Shown here: positions 35,665-45,119 of the stretch, piece by piece
How positions within the stretch are numbered: the stretch's first letter is position 1
How the letters are laid out: each line of letters starts with the position of its first letter
NCBI RefSeq assembly: GCF_029542085.1
Contig: NZ_CP107036.1
Coordinates: forward strand, 3,720,001-3,784,000
Origin: Sphingobacterium sp. ML3W
Lineage (GTDB): Bacteria > Bacteroidota > Bacteroidia > Sphingobacteriales > Sphingobacteriaceae
DNA: 64,000 bases
Direction of reading: 5' to 3'
Notes under the pieces: generated by a model
Databases searched by the model: none
Told to the model about the DNA's origin: nothing
What the model saw: only the letters and a program-made list of their open reading frames with translations
Position numbers and translations under genes: made by a program

Positions 35665-35696
35665 TTTCGATCCTAATGATTTTATACATACCTTTG
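35665..35696 (+). promoter_or_regulatory. Probable Bacteroidota-type promoter for the DUF177-rpmF unit
   Basis: The -7 element TACCTTTG (TAnnTTTG) is at 35689-35696. The -33 region is only TTTCG, about 20 bases upstream, so it is a partial match. It sits 20 bases before the start codon of the DUF177 gene. Confidence 0.4.
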
Positions 35697-35715
35697 CAGG
35701 CTCAAATGCAAGATT

Positions 35716-36252
35716 GTGAAACATCTAAAACAATACAGAATTCCCTTTTCGGGGCTCAACGCTGGAAAGCACAATTTTGAATTTGACGTTAATAAAAAGT
35801 TCTTTGACTGCTACGAACATTCGATTGTAAAAGATGGCAATCTGAAAGCAGAAGTTGAATTGCAAAAACAGGAGAACCTGTTGATTTTGCATTTTGATAT
35901 CCAAGGCGAGATTCAATTGACTTGTGATACCTGCTTAAAAGAGTTTATGTCACCGATTTCAATTCAAGAACGGATATTGGTCAAATTCACGGATGAAGAT
36001 TGGACAGACAATACCGAAGAGGTGTTGATCTTATCAAAAAGCGACCATGAGTTGGATATAGCTGAATTATTGTACGAATACATCAATTTGGCAGTTCCCT
36101 ATATCGTGAAATGTGAAGAGCAGGGAGAAGGCATACAATGCGATCCTGAGATGTTGGCTTTATTTACAAGCGAGCCGGATTCAGAGGAGCAAAAAGAAGA
36201 AGAAATTATCGACCCACGTTGGGAAGCATTGAGAAATATTAAAAATAACTAA
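35716..36252 (+). CDS. DUF177 / YceD-like rRNA accumulation protein
   Basis: A 178-residue protein with the CxxC signature of the DUF177 (YceD) family in [12 protein letters not shown] (about 75-86). A second Cys pair lies at [12 protein letters not shown], followed by the typical acidic tail and DPRWEAL near the end. In other bacteria YceD affects 23S rRNA accumulation and nearly always precedes rpmF, as here: rpmF starts 14 bases downstream. The start is taken as GTG ([20 protein letters not shown] follows); no better in-frame ATG exists. It is likely co-transcribed with rpmF. Confidence 0.9.
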   Translation: MKHLKQYRIPFSGLNAGKHNFEFDVNKKFFDCYEHSIVKDGNLKAEVELQKQENLLILHFDIQGEIQLTCDTCLKEFMSPISIQERILVKFTDEDWTDNTEEVLILSKSDHELDIAELLYEYINLAVPYIVKCEEQGEGIQCDPEMLALFTSEPDSEEQKEEEIIDPRWEALRNIKNN

Positions 36253-36266
36253 AACAAAAATACGAG

Positions 36267-36458
36267 ATGGCACATCCAAAACGTAAAACTTCTAAATCAA
36301 GAAGAGACAAAAGAAGAACACATTATAAAGCTGAAGCTCCTAGCTTGACAGTATGTAAAGAAACTGGCGCAGTTCATTTACCTCACCGTGCTTACAAAGT
36401 AGACGGAAACTTGTACTACAACGGTAAATTGATCATTGAAAATACAGCTGTTGTCTAA
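36267..36458 (+). CDS. rpmF: 50S ribosomal protein L32
   Basis: A 63-residue basic protein starting [20 protein letters not shown], typical of bacterial L32 bound to 23S rRNA in the large subunit. The zinc-binding Cys pairs of C+ forms are mostly missing (one Cys in LTVCKETG), so this is a zinc-independent type. It lies 14 bases after the DUF177 gene, and an intrinsic terminator separates it from plsX. This splits the classic rpmF-plsX-fabH unit or attenuates transcription into the lipid genes. Confidence 0.97.
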   Translation: MAHPKRKTSKSRRDKRRTHYKAEAPSLTVCKETGAVHLPHRAYKVDGNLYYNGKLIIENTAVV

Positions 36459-36478
36459 GGTAAACCTTTCATAACACC

Positions 36479-36534
36479 AAAACATCCCAAACAAGCAATA
36501 TTTTAGAAATTTGCTTTATTTTGGGATGTTTTTT
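36479..36534 (+). terminator. Intrinsic terminator between rpmF and plsX
   Basis: AAAACATCCCAAA at the left pairs with TTTGGGATGTTTT at 36520-36532, with an inner weak AAGCA/TGCTT pairing and a T-run at the end. Since plsX starts 31 bases later, it may act as an attenuator. Confidence 0.75.
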
Positions 36535-36564
36535 GCGTATTATTGATTTACTAAATAATAACGG

Positions 36565-37503
36565 ATGAAGATTGGTTTAGATATTTTAGGAGGAGATTAT
36601 GCTCCTAAAGCAACGATAACAGGTGCGATTGAAGCACAAAAACAGCTTACTGGAGACCAAAAAATAGTCCTTTTTGGTAAAACTGAAGAGACTAAACAAT
36701 TAATCGATCAAGCCGGAGGAAATTCATCTGACTTTGAATATGTGGAAGCTCCAGAAGTCATTGCGATGGGTGAACATCCAACCAAAGCAATAACTCAAAA
36801 ACCCAACTCAAGTATTGCGAAGGGATTTGAATATTTAAAAAACAAAGAAATCGACTCATTCGCATCCGCCGGTAACACCGGAGCCATGCTCGTGGGATCG
36901 ATGTTCAGCGTGAAAGCTATCCCAGGCGTATTACGCCCAGCCATAGCATCAATTGTTCCAAAATTGAAATCAGGATTCGGGATCTTACTGGATGTCGGTG
37001 CAAACGCGGACTGTAAACCAGAGATGCTGAACCAATTTGCAATGTTGGGCAGCCTCTTTGCCGAGCATGTATTCAATGTATCCAACCCTAAAGTGGGATT
37101 ATTGAACATCGGAGAAGAAGAAGAAAAAGGAAACATCCTGACAACCTCTACCTACCCCCTACTTAAAGCCAACGACAAGATTAATTTTATCGGAAATGCT
37201 GAAGGCCGCGACCTGTTCAGTGACCATGCCGACGTATACGTATGCGATGGATTTACAGGCAATGTGGTCTTGAAACTTGCAGAATCATTTTATGTAGTGA
37301 CCCTGAAAAAAGGTTTTAAAGATGATTTCTTCGACCGATTCAACTACGAGCAGTACGGCGGTAGCCCAATCTTAGGAGTTAACGCTCCTGTCATTATTGG
37401 CCATGGTATTTCAACACCTGAGGCCATTAAAAATATGGTTTTATTTTCAAGAGATATGATCGAGTCTAAATTCATTGACAGCATCAGATCTATTTTCAAT
37501 TAA
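36565..37503 (+). CDS. plsX: Phosphate acyltransferase PlsX
   Basis: A 312-residue soluble, membrane-peripheral enzyme that makes acyl-phosphate from acyl-ACP for phosphatidic acid synthesis with PlsY. The start MKIGLDILGGDYAPKATITG and the ASAGNTGAMLVGSMF and LLDVGANADCKPEMLNQFA stretches are the usual PlsX signatures. DGFTGNVVLKLAES and the C-terminal VIIGHG complete the fold. Length is normal. It is followed six bases later by fabH, so the two are surely co-transcribed. The gene links phospholipid synthesis to fatty acid initiation, as in most bacteria. Confidence 0.97.
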   Translation: MKIGLDILGGDYAPKATITGAIEAQKQLTGDQKIVLFGKTEETKQLIDQAGGNSSDFEYVEAPEVIAMGEHPTKAITQKPNSSIAKGFEYLKNKEIDSFASAGNTGAMLVGSMFSVKAIPGVLRPAIASIVPKLKSGFGILLDVGANADCKPEMLNQFAMLGSLFAEHVFNVSNPKVGLLNIGEEEEKGNILTTSTYPLLKANDKINFIGNAEGRDLFSDHADVYVCDGFTGNVVLKLAESFYVVTLKKGFKDDFFDRFNYEQYGGSPILGVNAPVIIGHGISTPEAIKNMVLFSRDMIESKFIDSIRSIFN

Positions 37504-37509
37504 ATATTT

Positions 37510-38499
37510 ATGTCAAAGATTCATGCCGCGATTACGGCTGTAAATGGTTACGTTCCGGATTACATCCTCACCAACAAAGAGTTGGAAACAATGGTCGATA
37601 CCAACGACGAGTGGATTGTATCACGAACAGGAATCAAAGAAAGACGCATCTTAAAGGGCGAAGGACTTGCTACATCAGATCTTGCTGTACCTGCCGTTCA
37701 GGGTTTATTGAAAAAGAGAGGAATAGAAGCGACAGATATCGATTTAATTATCTTTTGTACCAGTACACCTGATATGCTGTTTCCCGCTACAGCAAATATT
37801 TTGGCCGATAAAATCGGAGCGACAAATGCATGGGGCTTTGATCTACAGGCAGCTTGTTCGGGCTTCTTGTTCGGACTGAATACCGGAACACAGTTTATCA
37901 AAGCAGGTACGCACAAAAAAGTGCTTGTCATCGGTGCTGATAAAATGTCATCGGTAATCAATTATCAAGACCGTAATACCTGTATCCTTTTTGGAGATGG
38001 TTGTGGTTGTGTGTTATTGGAGCCAAATGAAGAAGGATTGGGTATACAGGATGCGATTTTGAAAACAGATGGTTCTGGTGGCCAATTCCTCAATATTAAA
38101 GGTGGTGGTTCATTAAACCCTGCTTCACATGCTACTGTTGACGCAGGATTACATTATGCTTACCAAGAAGGCCGTACAGTATTCAAATTTGCAGTGACAA
38201 ATATGGCTGATGTTGCTCATGATGTCATGGTGAAAAACAATTTGAAGTCAGAAGACATTGCTTGGTTGGTACCACATCAGGCCAACAAACGTATCATCGA
38301 TGCAACAGCAGAACGTGTAGGTCTTCCGGAAGAAAAAGTGATGGTGAACATCCAAAAATATGGAAATACAACTAGTGGAACAATCCCTCTATGCTTGTGG
38401 GAATGGGAATCTCAATTGAAAAAAGGAGATAACCTGATCCTTGCTGCTTTCGGTGGTGGCTTCACCTGGGGATCCATCTATTTAAAATGGGCGTATTAA
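37510..38499 (+). CDS. fabH: 3-oxoacyl-ACP synthase III (KAS III)
   Basis: A 329-residue cytoplasmic condensing enzyme that starts fatty acid synthesis by joining an acyl-CoA primer to malonyl-ACP. The triad is visible: Cys in DLQAACSGFLFGL, His in WLVPHQANKRI and Asn in KYGNTTSGTIPL. TNDEWIVSRTGIKERR near the N-terminus is a FabH hallmark. In Bacteroidota it typically uses branched primers (known of the group, not seen in the sequence). It lies six bases after plsX. A promoter match follows its stop codon, so accB can also be transcribed independently. Confidence 0.97.
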   Translation: MSKIHAAITAVNGYVPDYILTNKELETMVDTNDEWIVSRTGIKERRILKGEGLATSDLAVPAVQGLLKKRGIEATDIDLIIFCTSTPDMLFPATANILADKIGATNAWGFDLQAACSGFLFGLNTGTQFIKAGTHKKVLVIGADKMSSVINYQDRNTCILFGDGCGCVLLEPNEEGLGIQDAILKTDGSGGQFLNIKGGGSLNPASHATVDAGLHYAYQEGRTVFKFAVTNMADVAHDVMVKNNLKSEDIAWLVPHQANKRIIDATAERVGLPEEKVMVNIQKYGNTTSGTIPLCLWEWESQLKKGDNLILAAFGGGFTWGSIYLKWAY

Positions 38500-38532
38500 T
38501 TGTCCATTTTATGGTATAATTTATTACTTTTG
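38500..38532 (+). promoter_or_regulatory. Bacteroidota-type promoter for accB-accC
   Basis: TTG (38500-38502), 22 bases, then TACTTTTG (38525-38532) fits TTG-N17-23-TAnnTTTG. It sits 42 bases before the accB start codon. Confidence 0.6.
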
Positions 38533-38574
38533 ACAGTTAGAATTTTTTAAGAAACAAACAAAACCTAGAATACT

Positions 38575-39054
38575 ATGGGTATGGATATCAAACAAATTCA
38601 AGACTTGATTAAATTCGTTTCAAAATCAGGTGTGAATGAAGTCTCGATTGAAGAGCAAGATTTTAAAATTACAATAAAGACAAATCAAGAGCCTACGTAT
38701 GTAACAGCTTCTGTTCCAGCTGTAGCACCAATTGCTACTGCACCTGTTGCTCAAGCTGCAGCTCCAGCTCCGGTAGCTACACCTGCGGCACCAGCTGCTA
38801 GCGCTGATGCGAACTTGATTACAATCAAATCACCAATGATCGGTACATTTTACCGTTCAGCGGGACCTGGTAAACCATCTTTCGTTAATATTGGTGATGA
38901 TATCAATACAGGTAATGTATTGTGTATTGTTGAAGCGATGAAATTGTTCAACGAAATCGAATCTGAAGTTTCTGGTAAAATCGTTAAGATTTTGGTAGAG
39001 GATGCTCAACCTGTTGAGTATGACCAACCATTATTCTTAGTTGAGCCTAAGTAA
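38575..39054 (+). CDS. accB: Biotin carboxyl carrier protein of acetyl-CoA carboxylase
   Basis: A 159-residue carrier that swings biotin between biotin carboxylase and carboxyltransferase in malonyl-CoA synthesis. There are three parts: an N-terminal domain ([20 protein letters not shown]), an Ala/Pro-rich flexible linker at about residues 45-80, and the biotinyl domain with [19 protein letters not shown] entry and the biotinylation motif EAMKL. The ATG at 38575 is used; an ATG two codons later (38581) is equally possible. A terminator-like hairpin lies between it and accC. Confidence 0.97.
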   Translation: MGMDIKQIQDLIKFVSKSGVNEVSIEEQDFKITIKTNQEPTYVTASVPAVAPIATAPVAQAAAPAPVATPAAPAASADANLITIKSPMIGTFYRSAGPGKPSFVNIGDDINTGNVLCIVEAMKLFNEIESEVSGKIVKILVEDAQPVEYDQPLFLVEPK

Positions 39055-39076
39055 TTTACAAACGTAAATGAATACT

Positions 39077-39103
39077 ATGTAGCCTCCAAAGGGCTACATT
39101 TTT
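39077..39103 (+). terminator. Hairpin with T-run between accB and accC
   Basis: ATGTAGCC (39077-39084) pairs with GGCTACAT (39092-39099) and is followed by a T-run. It is only 22 bases before the accC start, so partial read-through setting the accB:accC ratio is plausible. Confidence 0.7.
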
Positions 39104-39125
39104 GTAAACTTCATAATTCAAGACA

Positions 39126-40481
39126 ATGTTTAAAAAAATATTAATTGCAAATAGAGGAGAAATTGCCCTGCGCATCATCCGTACCTGCCGTGAGATGGGT
39201 ATCAAAAGTGTTGCAGTGTATTCAACCGCAGATCGAGACAGCTTACACGTAAGATTTGCTGATGAAGCGGTTTGTATTGGCCCTCCACCGAGTAAAGATT
39301 CTTACTTAAACATTCCGAATATTATTTCTGCGGCTGAATTGACAAATGCAGATGCTATTCATCCAGGATATGGATTCTTGTCTGAGAACGCACGTTTTTC
39401 GGCAATTTGTGCAGAGTATGGCATCAAATTTATTGGTGCTACCGCTGAGCAGATCGAAAAAATGGGCGATAAGTCCCGTGCGAAGGATACCATGAAAAAG
39501 GCTGGTGTACCTACTGTACCGGGATCAGATGGTTTGATCTCAAACGTAAAAGAAGGTATCGTATTGGCTAATGAAATAGGTTACCCTGTTATTATCAAAG
39601 CTACTGCCGGTGGTGGTGGTCGTGGTATGCGCATCATCTGGAAAGACGAAGAGTTTGAACCAGCTTGGGATTCTGCTCGTGTTGAATCTGCCGCTGCATT
39701 TGGTAATGATGGTATCTACCTTGAAAAATATGTTGAGGAACCCCGTCACATTGAATTCCAGATTGTAGGTGATCAGTTTGGTACAGTATGTCACTTGTCA
39801 GAACGTGACTGCTCGATCCAACGTCGTCACCAAAAATTGATCGAAGAATCCCCTTCACCATTTATGACACCTGAATTAAGAGCTGAAATGGGTGAAGCTG
39901 CTGTGAAAGGTGCAAAAGCTGTAAACTATGAAGGTGCCGGTACAATCGAATTTTTGGTTGACAAACACCGCAACTTCTACTTTATGGAAATGAATACCCG
40001 TATTCAGGTAGAGCATCCCGTAACAGAAGAAGTGATCAACTTCGATCTGATCAAAGAACAGATCAAGGTTGCTGCTGGCATTCCGATCTCCGGAAAAAAT
40101 TATGAACCGGAAATGCACGCGATCGAATGTCGTATCAATGCAGAAGATCCGTTCAACAATTTTCGCCCTTCACCGGGAAGAATCACTAACTTTCACTCTC
40201 CGGGAGGTCATGGCGTGCGCGTAGATACACACGTATACTCAGGCTATACCATTCCGCCAAACTATGACTCTATGATCGCTAAGTTGATCACTGTTGCACA
40301 AACACGTGAGGAAGCGATCTGTACCATGGAGCGTGCATTGAGCGAGTTTGTGATTGAAGGCATCAAAACTACCATTCCTTTGCACCTGAGATTAATGCGT
40401 GACCCTAACTTTAGAGCAGGCAATTTCACAACAAAGTTCATGGAAACATTTGACCTAACTGAATATCCTGTAGAAGATTAA
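39126..40481 (+). CDS. accC: Acetyl-CoA carboxylase, biotin carboxylase subunit
   Basis: A 451-residue ATP-grasp enzyme that carboxylates the biotin of AccB with ATP and bicarbonate. Signatures in order: [20 protein letters not shown] at the N-terminus, [14 protein letters not shown], the Gly-rich ATP loop [29 protein letters not shown], and [16 protein letters not shown] with the catalytic Glu and Arg. Length matches stand-alone AccC. It follows accB by 71 bases across a hairpin and ends at a good terminator. Confidence 0.98.
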   Translation: MFKKILIANRGEIALRIIRTCREMGIKSVAVYSTADRDSLHVRFADEAVCIGPPPSKDSYLNIPNIISAAELTNADAIHPGYGFLSENARFSAICAEYGIKFIGATAEQIEKMGDKSRAKDTMKKAGVPTVPGSDGLISNVKEGIVLANEIGYPVIIKATAGGGGRGMRIIWKDEEFEPAWDSARVESAAAFGNDGIYLEKYVEEPRHIEFQIVGDQFGTVCHLSERDCSIQRRHQKLIEESPSPFMTPELRAEMGEAAVKGAKAVNYEGAGTIEFLVDKHRNFYFMEMNTRIQVEHPVTEEVINFDLIKEQIKVAAGIPISGKNYEPEMHAIECRINAEDPFNNFRPSPGRITNFHSPGGHGVRVDTHVYSGYTIPPNYDSMIAKLITVAQTREEAICTMERALSEFVIEGIKTTIPLHLRLMRDPNFRAGNFTTKFMETFDLTEYPVED

Positions 40482-40506
40482 ATAAAATTATCTTTACATA
40501 CATAAA

Positions 40507-40540
40507 AAATACCATTCTTTACAATAAGAATGGTATTTTT
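40507..40540 (+). terminator. Intrinsic terminator after accC
   Basis: AAATACCATTCTT pairs with AAGAATGGTATTT, followed by T residues. It lies 18 bases before tatC. Confidence 0.85.
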
Positions 40541-40557
40541 GTTTCCAAACAATTTTT

Positions 40558-41418
40558 ATGAGTACACCAAATTCGAAAGATCTAATACAAGCTATCAAAA
40601 ATAAAGGGAAGAATATAGAAGCCGAGATGTCTTTCTTTGACCATCTTGAGGTCTTAAGATGGCATTTGGTTCGTTCGGCTATCGCCATCTGTATCTTTGC
40701 AGGTATCGCGTTCACATTCTACGATTTTGTCTTTAAAGATATTATCATGGGTCCCAAAAATCTGGATTTTTGGACCTATCGTATGATGTGTAAAGCCGCT
40801 GAGGTATTCAATTTAGCTGATTTCTGTGTCAAGAAGATACCTTTTAATATTATCAATACGGAATTGGCGGGGCAATTTATGCTCCAGATCAACTCCTGCT
40901 TGTTGATGGCTTTGATGATGGGTTTCCCTTATCTCCTTTTCGAAATTTGGTTGTTTGTAAAACCTGCATTGACAGACGTAGAAAGACGTTCTGCCCGGGG
41001 GTTTGTATTTTACGCTACAGTATTATTTGTTTTGGGCGCTCTTTTCGGATACTATATTGTCGTACCATTATCCATCAACTTCCTAGCGAATGTATCCTTA
41101 AGTGATGAAATCGTCAACCAGATTACGATAGACAACTACCTATCTACTATTGCGACATTGACATTAGGCTGTGGAATTGTATTCCTGCTGCCAATCATGG
41201 TATTTATTCTGTCTAAAATAGGTATTATGACGCCCGAATTTATGCGTGCCAGCCGTCGTTATGCAACAGTAATTATTTTGCTTATAGCAGCCGTAATTAC
41301 ACCTTCTGCAGATATTATCACCATGTTGACCGTTGCTGCGCCGATGTTCTTATTATATGAAATAAGTATCATGGTCTCCGCGGATGTCAAAAGAAAAAAA
41401 TTAGCACAAGAAAAATAA
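40558..41418 (+). CDS. tatC: Sec-independent translocase subunit TatC
   Basis: A 286-residue inner-membrane protein with six predicted helices; it is the twin-arginine signal receptor of the Tat system. The conserved N-terminal motif FFDHLEVLRWHLVRSAIA and the loop PFLLFEIWLFVKPAL-like (here PYLLFEIWLFVKPALTDVER) are characteristic, and the final helices end VITPSADIITMLTV. It is slightly longer than the E. coli protein because of a loop after TM1 (YRMMCKAAEVFNLADFCVKK). No tatA is adjacent. A substrate candidate with an SRRQFLK signal lies at 52710. rpiB starts 13 bases downstream, so the two share a transcript. Confidence 0.96.
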   Translation: MSTPNSKDLIQAIKNKGKNIEAEMSFFDHLEVLRWHLVRSAIAICIFAGIAFTFYDFVFKDIIMGPKNLDFWTYRMMCKAAEVFNLADFCVKKIPFNIINTELAGQFMLQINSCLLMALMMGFPYLLFEIWLFVKPALTDVERRSARGFVFYATVLFVLGALFGYYIVVPLSINFLANVSLSDEIVNQITIDNYLSTIATLTLGCGIVFLLPIMVFILSKIGIMTPEFMRASRRYATVIILLIAAVITPSADIITMLTVAAPMFLLYEISIMVSADVKRKKLAQEK

Positions 41419-41431
41419 AATAACAATAGAA

Positions 41432-41878
41432 ATGAGCAGTGTAAAGAAAATTGCGATTGGAAGTGACCATGCAGGTTTTGAATACAAAACAGCATTGGTT
41501 AGCTTTTTAAATGAATTGGGTTATGAAGTAACCGACTTTGGAACAAACTCCCCAGATTCAGTCGATTACCCAGATTTTGCACATCCGGTCGCATCGGCGG
41601 TAGAGAATAAAGAGGCTGATGCTGGTGTATTGATATGTGGCAGTGCCAATGGTGTTGCGATCACAGCCAATAAACATCAAAATATCCGTGCCGCAATCTG
41701 TTGGTTGGAAGAAATTTCTGCATTAGCACGTCAACATAACGATGCCAATGTCGTATGTGTCCCAGCCCGTTTTATCGATCTTGATCTCGCTAAAAAGATC
41801 GTATCAACTTTTATGACAACCGAATTTGAAGGTGGACGTCATGCCAATCGTGTCAATAAAATAGCTTGCAGCTGTTAA
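41432..41878 (+). CDS. rpiB: Ribose-5-phosphate isomerase B
   Basis: A 148-residue cytoplasmic enzyme of the RpiB/LacAB family that interconverts ribose-5-phosphate and ribulose-5-phosphate. Visible motifs are IGSDHAGFEYK (substrate phosphate and Asp/His), the VDYPDFAHPVA loop, LICGSANGVAITANK with the catalytic-base Cys, and HNDANVVCVPAR. Length is standard. It is co-transcribed with tatC, and a strong terminator follows 20 bases after its stop. Confidence 0.96.
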   Translation: MSSVKKIAIGSDHAGFEYKTALVSFLNELGYEVTDFGTNSPDSVDYPDFAHPVASAVENKEADAGVLICGSANGVAITANKHQNIRAAICWLEEISALARQHNDANVVCVPARFIDLDLAKKIVSTFMTTEFEGGRHANRVNKIACSC

Positions 41879-41897
41879 TAAATTAACATATTTTAAG

Positions 41898-41938
41898 AAG
41901 CGGATGAAGGGTAGAATATACTTTTCATCCGCTTTTTT
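41898..41938 (+). terminator. Intrinsic terminator after rpiB
   Basis: AAGCGGATGAA pairs with TTCATCCGCTT (41924-41934), followed by a T-run. Confidence 0.88.
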
Positions 41939-42150
41939 AGTTATATTGTGTACTGATCTAAGGTGGTAAAGGTTAGCATTGCTATCACATCATATTGTTA
42001 TGAACATAATAATACGCTGTGTCAATTGCTAATTGTTATTCAGTGATCATCTTATATTATTTTAAACAATAACAAAGTATTGCGTATAGCGCAGCGCCAA
42101 AGCTTACAGCACCAGGATCTCGATAGGCAATACTACATACTAAATACGAA

Positions 42151-43725
42151 ATGAAGAAAATACATAACCTGATTTGGGTAGCGTTTTCTGTGGTGAGTTG
42201 TGCTCAGGCACAGGATGTCAATACCAAATATGCAAATGAAATCACTGTAGAATCGACACAAAAGCATCTACGAACGCTTGCTTCGGTGGACTTTGAAGGA
42301 AGAGGAACAGGACAGAAAGGCGGTCAGTTGGCCGCGGATTATATCGCAAATGAGTTCAAAAAATATGGACTTTCAGCACCTGTAAATGGATCGTATTTCC
42401 AGCCCCTACAGCTTATACATAATAGTTTTAAGGTCAAACAGTTTACGATCAATGACCGGCCTTTTCAAAATGGAAAGGATATTTTTGTCATTGGAAACAA
42501 CGAAGAGAAACTTTTTGAAAGCAACGAAATAATATTCATTGGCTATGGAATTGATGATCCAAAGTATTCCGATATCACGGGCTTAGACCTGACCAATAAA
42601 GTTGTCCTGTTATTGAACGAAAGTGAACCTACGGATGATAAGGGAAATTCATGGATCACCGGGAAGAAGACTCCATCTGACTGGTCGACGAGCAGGAATA
42701 AGAAAATTAAGGAAATTCTCAAGAAGAAACCAAAATTGATATTAGCTGTCAACAGCCAGCTATCCCAATTGCTTGAAGAGGCAGGAGACCGCGCGACAGA
42801 AGGACGTTATAACTTGGCTATAGATCAGCCCGCACCCGAAAAATCGCCCATGATCCCAGTCGTCAACATAACGGATCATGCTGCGAATTATATCTTTAAT
42901 CTTGCACGTACAAATCTGGCCGCTGTTGTCGGCAAAATCAACCGCTCTGGACAAGCAATTTCTTTTGCGATTAACACCAATTTCAAGGCCGACTTCGGTA
43001 CAAATGCTAAACCTTTAGCTGACCCGAATATCCTGGGATACCTGGAGGGAACCGACAAAAAAGACGAAATTGTTGTCATTGGTGGACATTACGATCACGA
43101 TGGCAAAGATTCCAAAGGAAACATCTTTTTTGGTGCTGACGACAACGCCTCCGGAACAACCGCTGTGCTGGAACTTGCCCGCAGTTTTTCCCGTGCAAAA
43201 GCCGCTGGTAATGGCCCAAGACGCAGTATCCTGTTTATAACTTATGCGGCTGAAGAAAAAGGTTTACTAGGTTCTAAATTCTATACCGAAAATCCAATCT
43301 TTCCACTGGCAAATACTGTTGCCTGTATCAACATCGATATGATTGGCCGTGTAGATGATAAGCACCTCAAGGGTAATCATGACTATATCCATGCGATCGG
43401 TTCAGATAAACTGAGTTCTGAACTTTATCAGATCAATAAAGATGAAAATGAAAAAAACACCAAACTGGAAATAGATTATATGTATGATAATCCAAAGGAT
43501 CCAATGCGTCTGTATTACAGATCAGACCATTATAACTTTGCAAAGAAAGGTATACCGTCGATCTTCTATTTTTCGGGCCTTCATCCCGACTACCATACAC
43601 CCGCCGACACCTATGACAGAATTGATTTCCCATTAATGGTCAAACGGGAGAAGTTGGTCTTTTTCACGGCATGGCAGATCGCCAATAGAGATGGGCGATT
43701 AATTATTGATAGTAATAAAGAATAA
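42151..43725 (+). CDS. Secreted M28-family metallopeptidase
   Basis: A 524-residue protein with an N-terminal signal peptide ([20 protein letters not shown]). The Cys in VVSC could also be a lipobox, so it is secreted or lipid-anchored. Residues about 120-270 look like a PA-type insert. The M28 zinc site is complete: [15 protein letters not shown], the catalytic Glu pair in [17 protein letters not shown], and [10 protein letters not shown]. Members are aminopeptidases or glutamate-carboxypeptidase-like enzymes acting outside the cytoplasm; the exact substrate is unknown. It is a single gene 272 bases after rpiB and ends at a strong terminator. Confidence 0.92.
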   Translation: MKKIHNLIWVAFSVVSCAQAQDVNTKYANEITVESTQKHLRTLASVDFEGRGTGQKGGQLAADYIANEFKKYGLSAPVNGSYFQPLQLIHNSFKVKQFTINDRPFQNGKDIFVIGNNEEKLFESNEIIFIGYGIDDPKYSDITGLDLTNKVVLLLNESEPTDDKGNSWITGKKTPSDWSTSRNKKIKEILKKKPKLILAVNSQLSQLLEEAGDRATEGRYNLAIDQPAPEKSPMIPVVNITDHAANYIFNLARTNLAAVVGKINRSGQAISFAINTNFKADFGTNAKPLADPNILGYLEGTDKKDEIVVIGGHYDHDGKDSKGNIFFGADDNASGTTAVLELARSFSRAKAAGNGPRRSILFITYAAEEKGLLGSKFYTENPIFPLANTVACINIDMIGRVDDKHLKGNHDYIHAIGSDKLSSELYQINKDENEKNTKLEIDYMYDNPKDPMRLYYRSDHYNFAKKGIPSIFYFSGLHPDYHTPADTYDRIDFPLMVKREKLVFFTAWQIANRDGRLIIDSNKE

Positions 43726-43746
43726 CAAATCAAATTTACCGCAAAA

Positions 43747-43788
43747 AAGGAAGTCCCAGATATCAAACCCTGGGACTTCCTTTTTTTT
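43747..43788 (+). terminator. Intrinsic terminator after the M28 peptidase
   Basis: AAGGAAGTCCCAG pairs with CTGGGACTTCCTT, followed by eight T. It also rules out an upstream start for the J-protein gene. Confidence 0.9.
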
Positions 43789-43852
43789 GGTTGACAAGCA
43801 GAACAAAGCGCTTAAAAATTTGTTATATTTATTACAAGACAGCAAAATACAT

Positions 43853-44788
43853 ATGGCTTTTGTAGATTACTATAAAGTGCTTAACATTGATAAAACAGCT
43901 TCGGCAGATGATATCAAAAAAGCATATCGCAAATTAGCGCGTAAATACCATCCTGATGTAAACCCGAATGATAATGAGGCAAAACAGCGTTTTCAGGAGA
44001 TTAATGAAGCAAATGAGGTATTGTCCGATCCAGAAAAACGCAAAAAGTATGACCAATATGGCGAACATTGGCAGCATGGGGAGGAATATGAAAAAGCGCA
44101 GCAACAATACAGACAATCCCAATCTGGTGGCGGCAACCCATTTGGTGCCGGAGGAAATCCATTTGCTGGTAGTGGCGGTTCGCAAGATTATACCGGAAAT
44201 TTCGATGATGGCCAATTCTCAGATTTTTTCGAACAGATGTTTGGAAGCCGACGTGGCGGTGGCAGGCAAAGTACTTTTCGCGGGCAGGACTTTAATGCCG
44301 AATTGAGTTTAAGCCTTCAACAGGCCTATACAACCCATCAACAAACCTTTAATATCAATGGTAAAAGTATTCGTATTACAATCCATGCAGGTGTAGAGGA
44401 TGGACAGAAAATCAAATTAAAAGGATACGGTAGTGAAGGGATCAACGAAGGCCCTAAGGGCGATTTGTATATTACAATCAATATCACTCCCGATGCAACT
44501 TTCAAACGACAGGGAAATGACCTGTATACTTCGCTGGATATCGATCTTTATACGGCTATTTTAGGGGGCGAGGCGACACTCGATACCTTTGGCGGTAAGA
44601 TCAAATTAAAGATAAAGCCCGAAAGTCAAAACGGGGCAAAAATGCGGCTCAAGGGTAAGGGTTTCCCACTCTACCGGAAAGAAGGTGAATTTGGGGACCT
44701 CTATGTCAGCCTTAATATTAAAATGCCCAGCAATCTTTCCGACGAGGAAAAAGCATTGTTTCAGCAACTGAAGGATTTAAAACAATAA
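43853..44788 (+). CDS. cbpA: CbpA-type J-domain co-chaperone
   Basis: A 311-residue protein from [17 protein letters not shown]. The J domain occupies residues 1-70 with the HPD motif in [11 protein letters not shown] Gly/Phe/Ser/Gln-rich linker follows (about 80-145, [20 protein letters not shown]), then two C-terminal substrate-binding domains. There is no CxxCxGxG zinc finger, so it is CbpA (DnaJ type B), not DnaJ. It stimulates DnaK and may bind curved DNA. A longer frame opening at 43706 runs through a terminator and is rejected. The CbpM-like gene follows four bases later, confirming the CbpA assignment. Confidence 0.93.
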   Translation: MAFVDYYKVLNIDKTASADDIKKAYRKLARKYHPDVNPNDNEAKQRFQEINEANEVLSDPEKRKKYDQYGEHWQHGEEYEKAQQQYRQSQSGGGNPFGAGGNPFAGSGGSQDYTGNFDDGQFSDFFEQMFGSRRGGGRQSTFRGQDFNAELSLSLQQAYTTHQQTFNINGKSIRITIHAGVEDGQKIKLKGYGSEGINEGPKGDLYITINITPDATFKRQGNDLYTSLDIDLYTAILGGEATLDTFGGKIKLKIKPESQNGAKMRLKGKGFPLYRKEGEFGDLYVSLNIKMPSNLSDEEKALFQQLKDLKQ

Positions 44789-44792
44789 TCTC

Positions 44793-45083
44793 ATGGAAAC
44801 GACACTCATAAAAGTTATTGACTTCTGCCAATCCAGAAAAGTTGAAACAACTTTTCTACAGACCATGGAAGAGTATGGCCTTATTCACATTATCATCCAA
44901 CAGGAAGAACAATTTATTGATGAAGATGAACTCAAGAAACTGGAACGTTTGTCAAATCTTTATTACGACCTGGAAGTAAATCCGCAGGGAATTCAGGTGG
45001 CCAATCACCTATTGGATAAGGTAGAGCAACTTCAACATGAAATTCTACAGCTCAAAAATAAATTAAAAGCCCTGGATTATTAA
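44793..45083 (+). CDS. CbpM-like chaperone modulator
   Basis: A 96-residue protein. The N-terminal half (residues 8-60, with IDFCQSRKVETTFLQTMEEY and IDEDELKKLERLSNLYYDL) resembles the MerR-like helix-turn-helix fold of CbpM. The C-terminal part (QLQHEILQLKNKLKALDY) is a short coiled coil. CbpM binds the J domain of CbpA and inhibits it. The gene starts four bases after cbpA and is co-transcribed with it. A hairpin overlapping its last codons serves the opposing operon. Confidence 0.85.
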   Translation: METTLIKVIDFCQSRKVETTFLQTMEEYGLIHIIIQQEEQFIDEDELKKLERLSNLYYDLEVNPQGIQVANHLLDKVEQLQHEILQLKNKLKALDY

Positions 45084-45094
45084 TCCAAGGCTTT
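45066..45094 (-). terminator. Terminator for the BlaI-like operon, overlapping the CbpM gene end
   Basis: AAAGCC-x-TGGATTA pairs with TAATCCA-x-GGCTTT around a single T. On the minus strand the hairpin is followed by a T-rich stretch. It covers the last CbpM codons on the plus strand. Confidence 0.5.
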
Positions 45095-45119
45095 AATAAT
45101 TCTTCATAAAATAGAATAA

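Noticed and set aside
43706..43852. Longer start for the CbpA-type gene
   Set aside because: The extension runs through the M28 gene end and an intrinsic terminator; the J domain begins at the ATG at 43853.
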